Below, in pieces: positions 5,153 to 5,854 of a stretch of DNA of 5,854 nt. The stretch is taken from NCBI GenBank assembly GCA_020446285.1, contig JAGREZ010000076.1:5928-11781 (forward strand), written 5' to 3'. The notes under the pieces are model-generated. The model saw only the letters and a program-made list of their open reading frames with translations, was not told where the DNA came from and ran no database searches. A program made the position numbers and the translations under genes. The DNA is from Geminicoccaceae bacterium. GTDB lineage: Bacteria; Pseudomonadota; Alphaproteobacteria; Geminicoccales; Geminicoccaceae. Numbering within the stretch: position 1 is the first letter of the stretch; every line of letters starts with the position of its first letter.

Positions 5153-5191
5153 TATCCTTTCCGGAAATTCAATTCCCGGAGAGTATTTGCA

Positions 5192-5854
5192 ATGTCGGTC
5201 GCCCATTTTTCCGTCGGCTCACGCACCCCGCAAGCCGGGCGCGTCAAAGAAGCCGGCTTCACGCTCGTCGAACTGTCGATCGTGCTCGTGATCATCGGCC
5301 TCATCATCGGCGGTGTGCTGAAGGGCCAGGAGATGATCGAGAGCGCGCGGGTGAAATCGACCATGAGTCAGGTCGAGGCCTATCGCGCCGCGCACAACAC
5401 CTTCTACGACAAATACAGCGCCATGCCCGGCGACTATAGCGACGGCCAGTCGGCCCTCGGCACGCCGGTCGGCATCGCCTGGACCTCCCCGGCCTGCGAC
5501 GGGGCCGCCAACCAGTGCGATGGTGACGGCCAGATCGACGGCAATGGCATCACGAGCGAAACGGTCCTTTACTGGCAGCACATGGCCGCCGCCGATCTCA
5601 TCACCGGGGTCGAACTCGCCGCGGCGCCGAACGCGGATCATGGCCGTGGCCTGCCGAGCGCGCCCGTCGGCGGCGGCTTCAGCGTCGCCTTCGTGATCAG
5701 TCTCGGCAAGCAGGCACACTGGGTCAGGCTCGAACGCGGCCCGGCGACGAACGATGGTGTCATCGAGGGCGACACGGCCATGAGCATCGACCGCAAGCTC
5801 GATGACGGCCGCCCCGGCTCCGGCTGGATCCGCCAGGACAATCGCAACTGCATC
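5192..5854 (+). CDS. Type IV pilin-like / pseudopilin-like protein, tandem copy 3 (3' end beyond window)
   Basis: The first 221 codons are present; by comparison with the other two copies about 27 residues are missing. The leader (MSVAHFSVGSRTPQ... to Gly22) resembles copy 2, whereas the helix and much of the body (SVAF at 164-167, ERGPAT) resemble copy 1, giving a chimeric look. Cys102, Cys109 and Cys220 are visible; the partner of Cys220 would lie just outside. The Asp-rich loop reads CDGDGQIDGNG. Private changes include VISLGKQAH at 168-176. The start ATG has the shared ribosome binding site CCCGGAGA with GGAG 10 bases upstream. It follows copy 2 by 215 bp with an intervening terminator and its own candidate promoter. 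The role is as for the other copies: a processed filament subunit, with the type of filament undetermined. Confidence 0.88.
   Translation, partial: MSVAHFSVGSRTPQAGRVKEAGFTLVELSIVLVIIGLIIGGVLKGQEMIESARVKSTMSQVEAYRAAHNTFYDKYSAMPGDYSDGQSALGTPVGIAWTSPACDGAANQCDGDGQIDGNGITSETVLYWQHMAAADLITGVELAAAPNADHGRGLPSAPVGGGFSVAFVISLGKQAHWVRLERGPATNDGVIEGDTAMSIDRKLDDGRPGSGWIRQDNRNCI

Larger units (their letters stand above)
3329..5854 (+). repeat. Tandem array of three paralogous pilin genes
   Basis: Three head-to-tail homologous genes start at 3329, 4230 and 5192 (periods 901 and 962 bp) and align over at least 221 codons without indels. Their 5' flanks share the ribosome-binding block CCCGGAGA at the same distance from the ATG, so the duplicated unit includes upstream DNA. 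The array continues to the right edge, so the number of copies is not known. Confidence 0.9.

Noticed and set aside
5140..5160. Sigma-54 promoter (GG/GC elements) upstream of a pilin gene
   Set aside because: TGCA-like pieces occur near the -10 region, but there is no TGGCA element at the required spacing.

Overview
This is a GC-rich window (dense coding, GC/GC-ending codons, TGA stops on all four genes whose stop is visible) that looks like an alphaproteobacterial chromosome. The main support is the leftward gene order radA-cvpA-purF, which is common in that class, together with weak, loosely conserved promoter boxes. Genus cannot be read from the window.

Left half (1-3000, minus strand): a housekeeping operon transcribed right to left. 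radA/sms (DNA-repair ATPase) is followed after 56 bp by cvpA (small inner-membrane protein) and after 28 bp by the 5' two thirds of purF (first committed step of purine synthesis), which runs off the left edge. The genes are closely spaced and no terminator is seen between them.

Middle (3001-3328): a 328-bp divergent intergenic region. It holds an extended -10 candidate for radA, several inverted repeats (one built on TCCAGACAG), and a candidate promoter and folded leader for the first pilin gene.

Right half (3329-5854, plus strand): three tandem paralogous genes for type IV pilin-like / type II pseudopilin-like proteins. Two are complete (248 codons each) and the third is cut by the window edge at residue 221. 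All three have a 22-residue leader ending in Gly, the GFTLVELS prepilin-peptidase/methylation motif, and no indels relative to one another. Each of the first two is followed by a strong hairpin with a pyrimidine-rich tail, so each copy is probably its own transcription unit. No prepilin peptidase, assembly ATPase, platform protein or secretin gene is visible, so the array appears separated from its assembly machinery.

The most interesting signal is the mosaic relationship of the three pilin copies. Copies 1 and 3 are identical over 107 bp around the N-terminal helix, while copy 2, lying between them, differs at 7 sites, nearly all synonymous. A 78-bp stretch near the 3' end is identical in all three. 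In contrast the leader peptides and 5' UTRs of copies 2 and 3 resemble each other and differ from copy 1. This suggests gene conversion within a small pilin family. Copy 2 also appears to have lost exactly 22 bp of its 5' UTR between CAAT repeats, and copy 1 alone has a hairpin that encloses its ribosome binding site.
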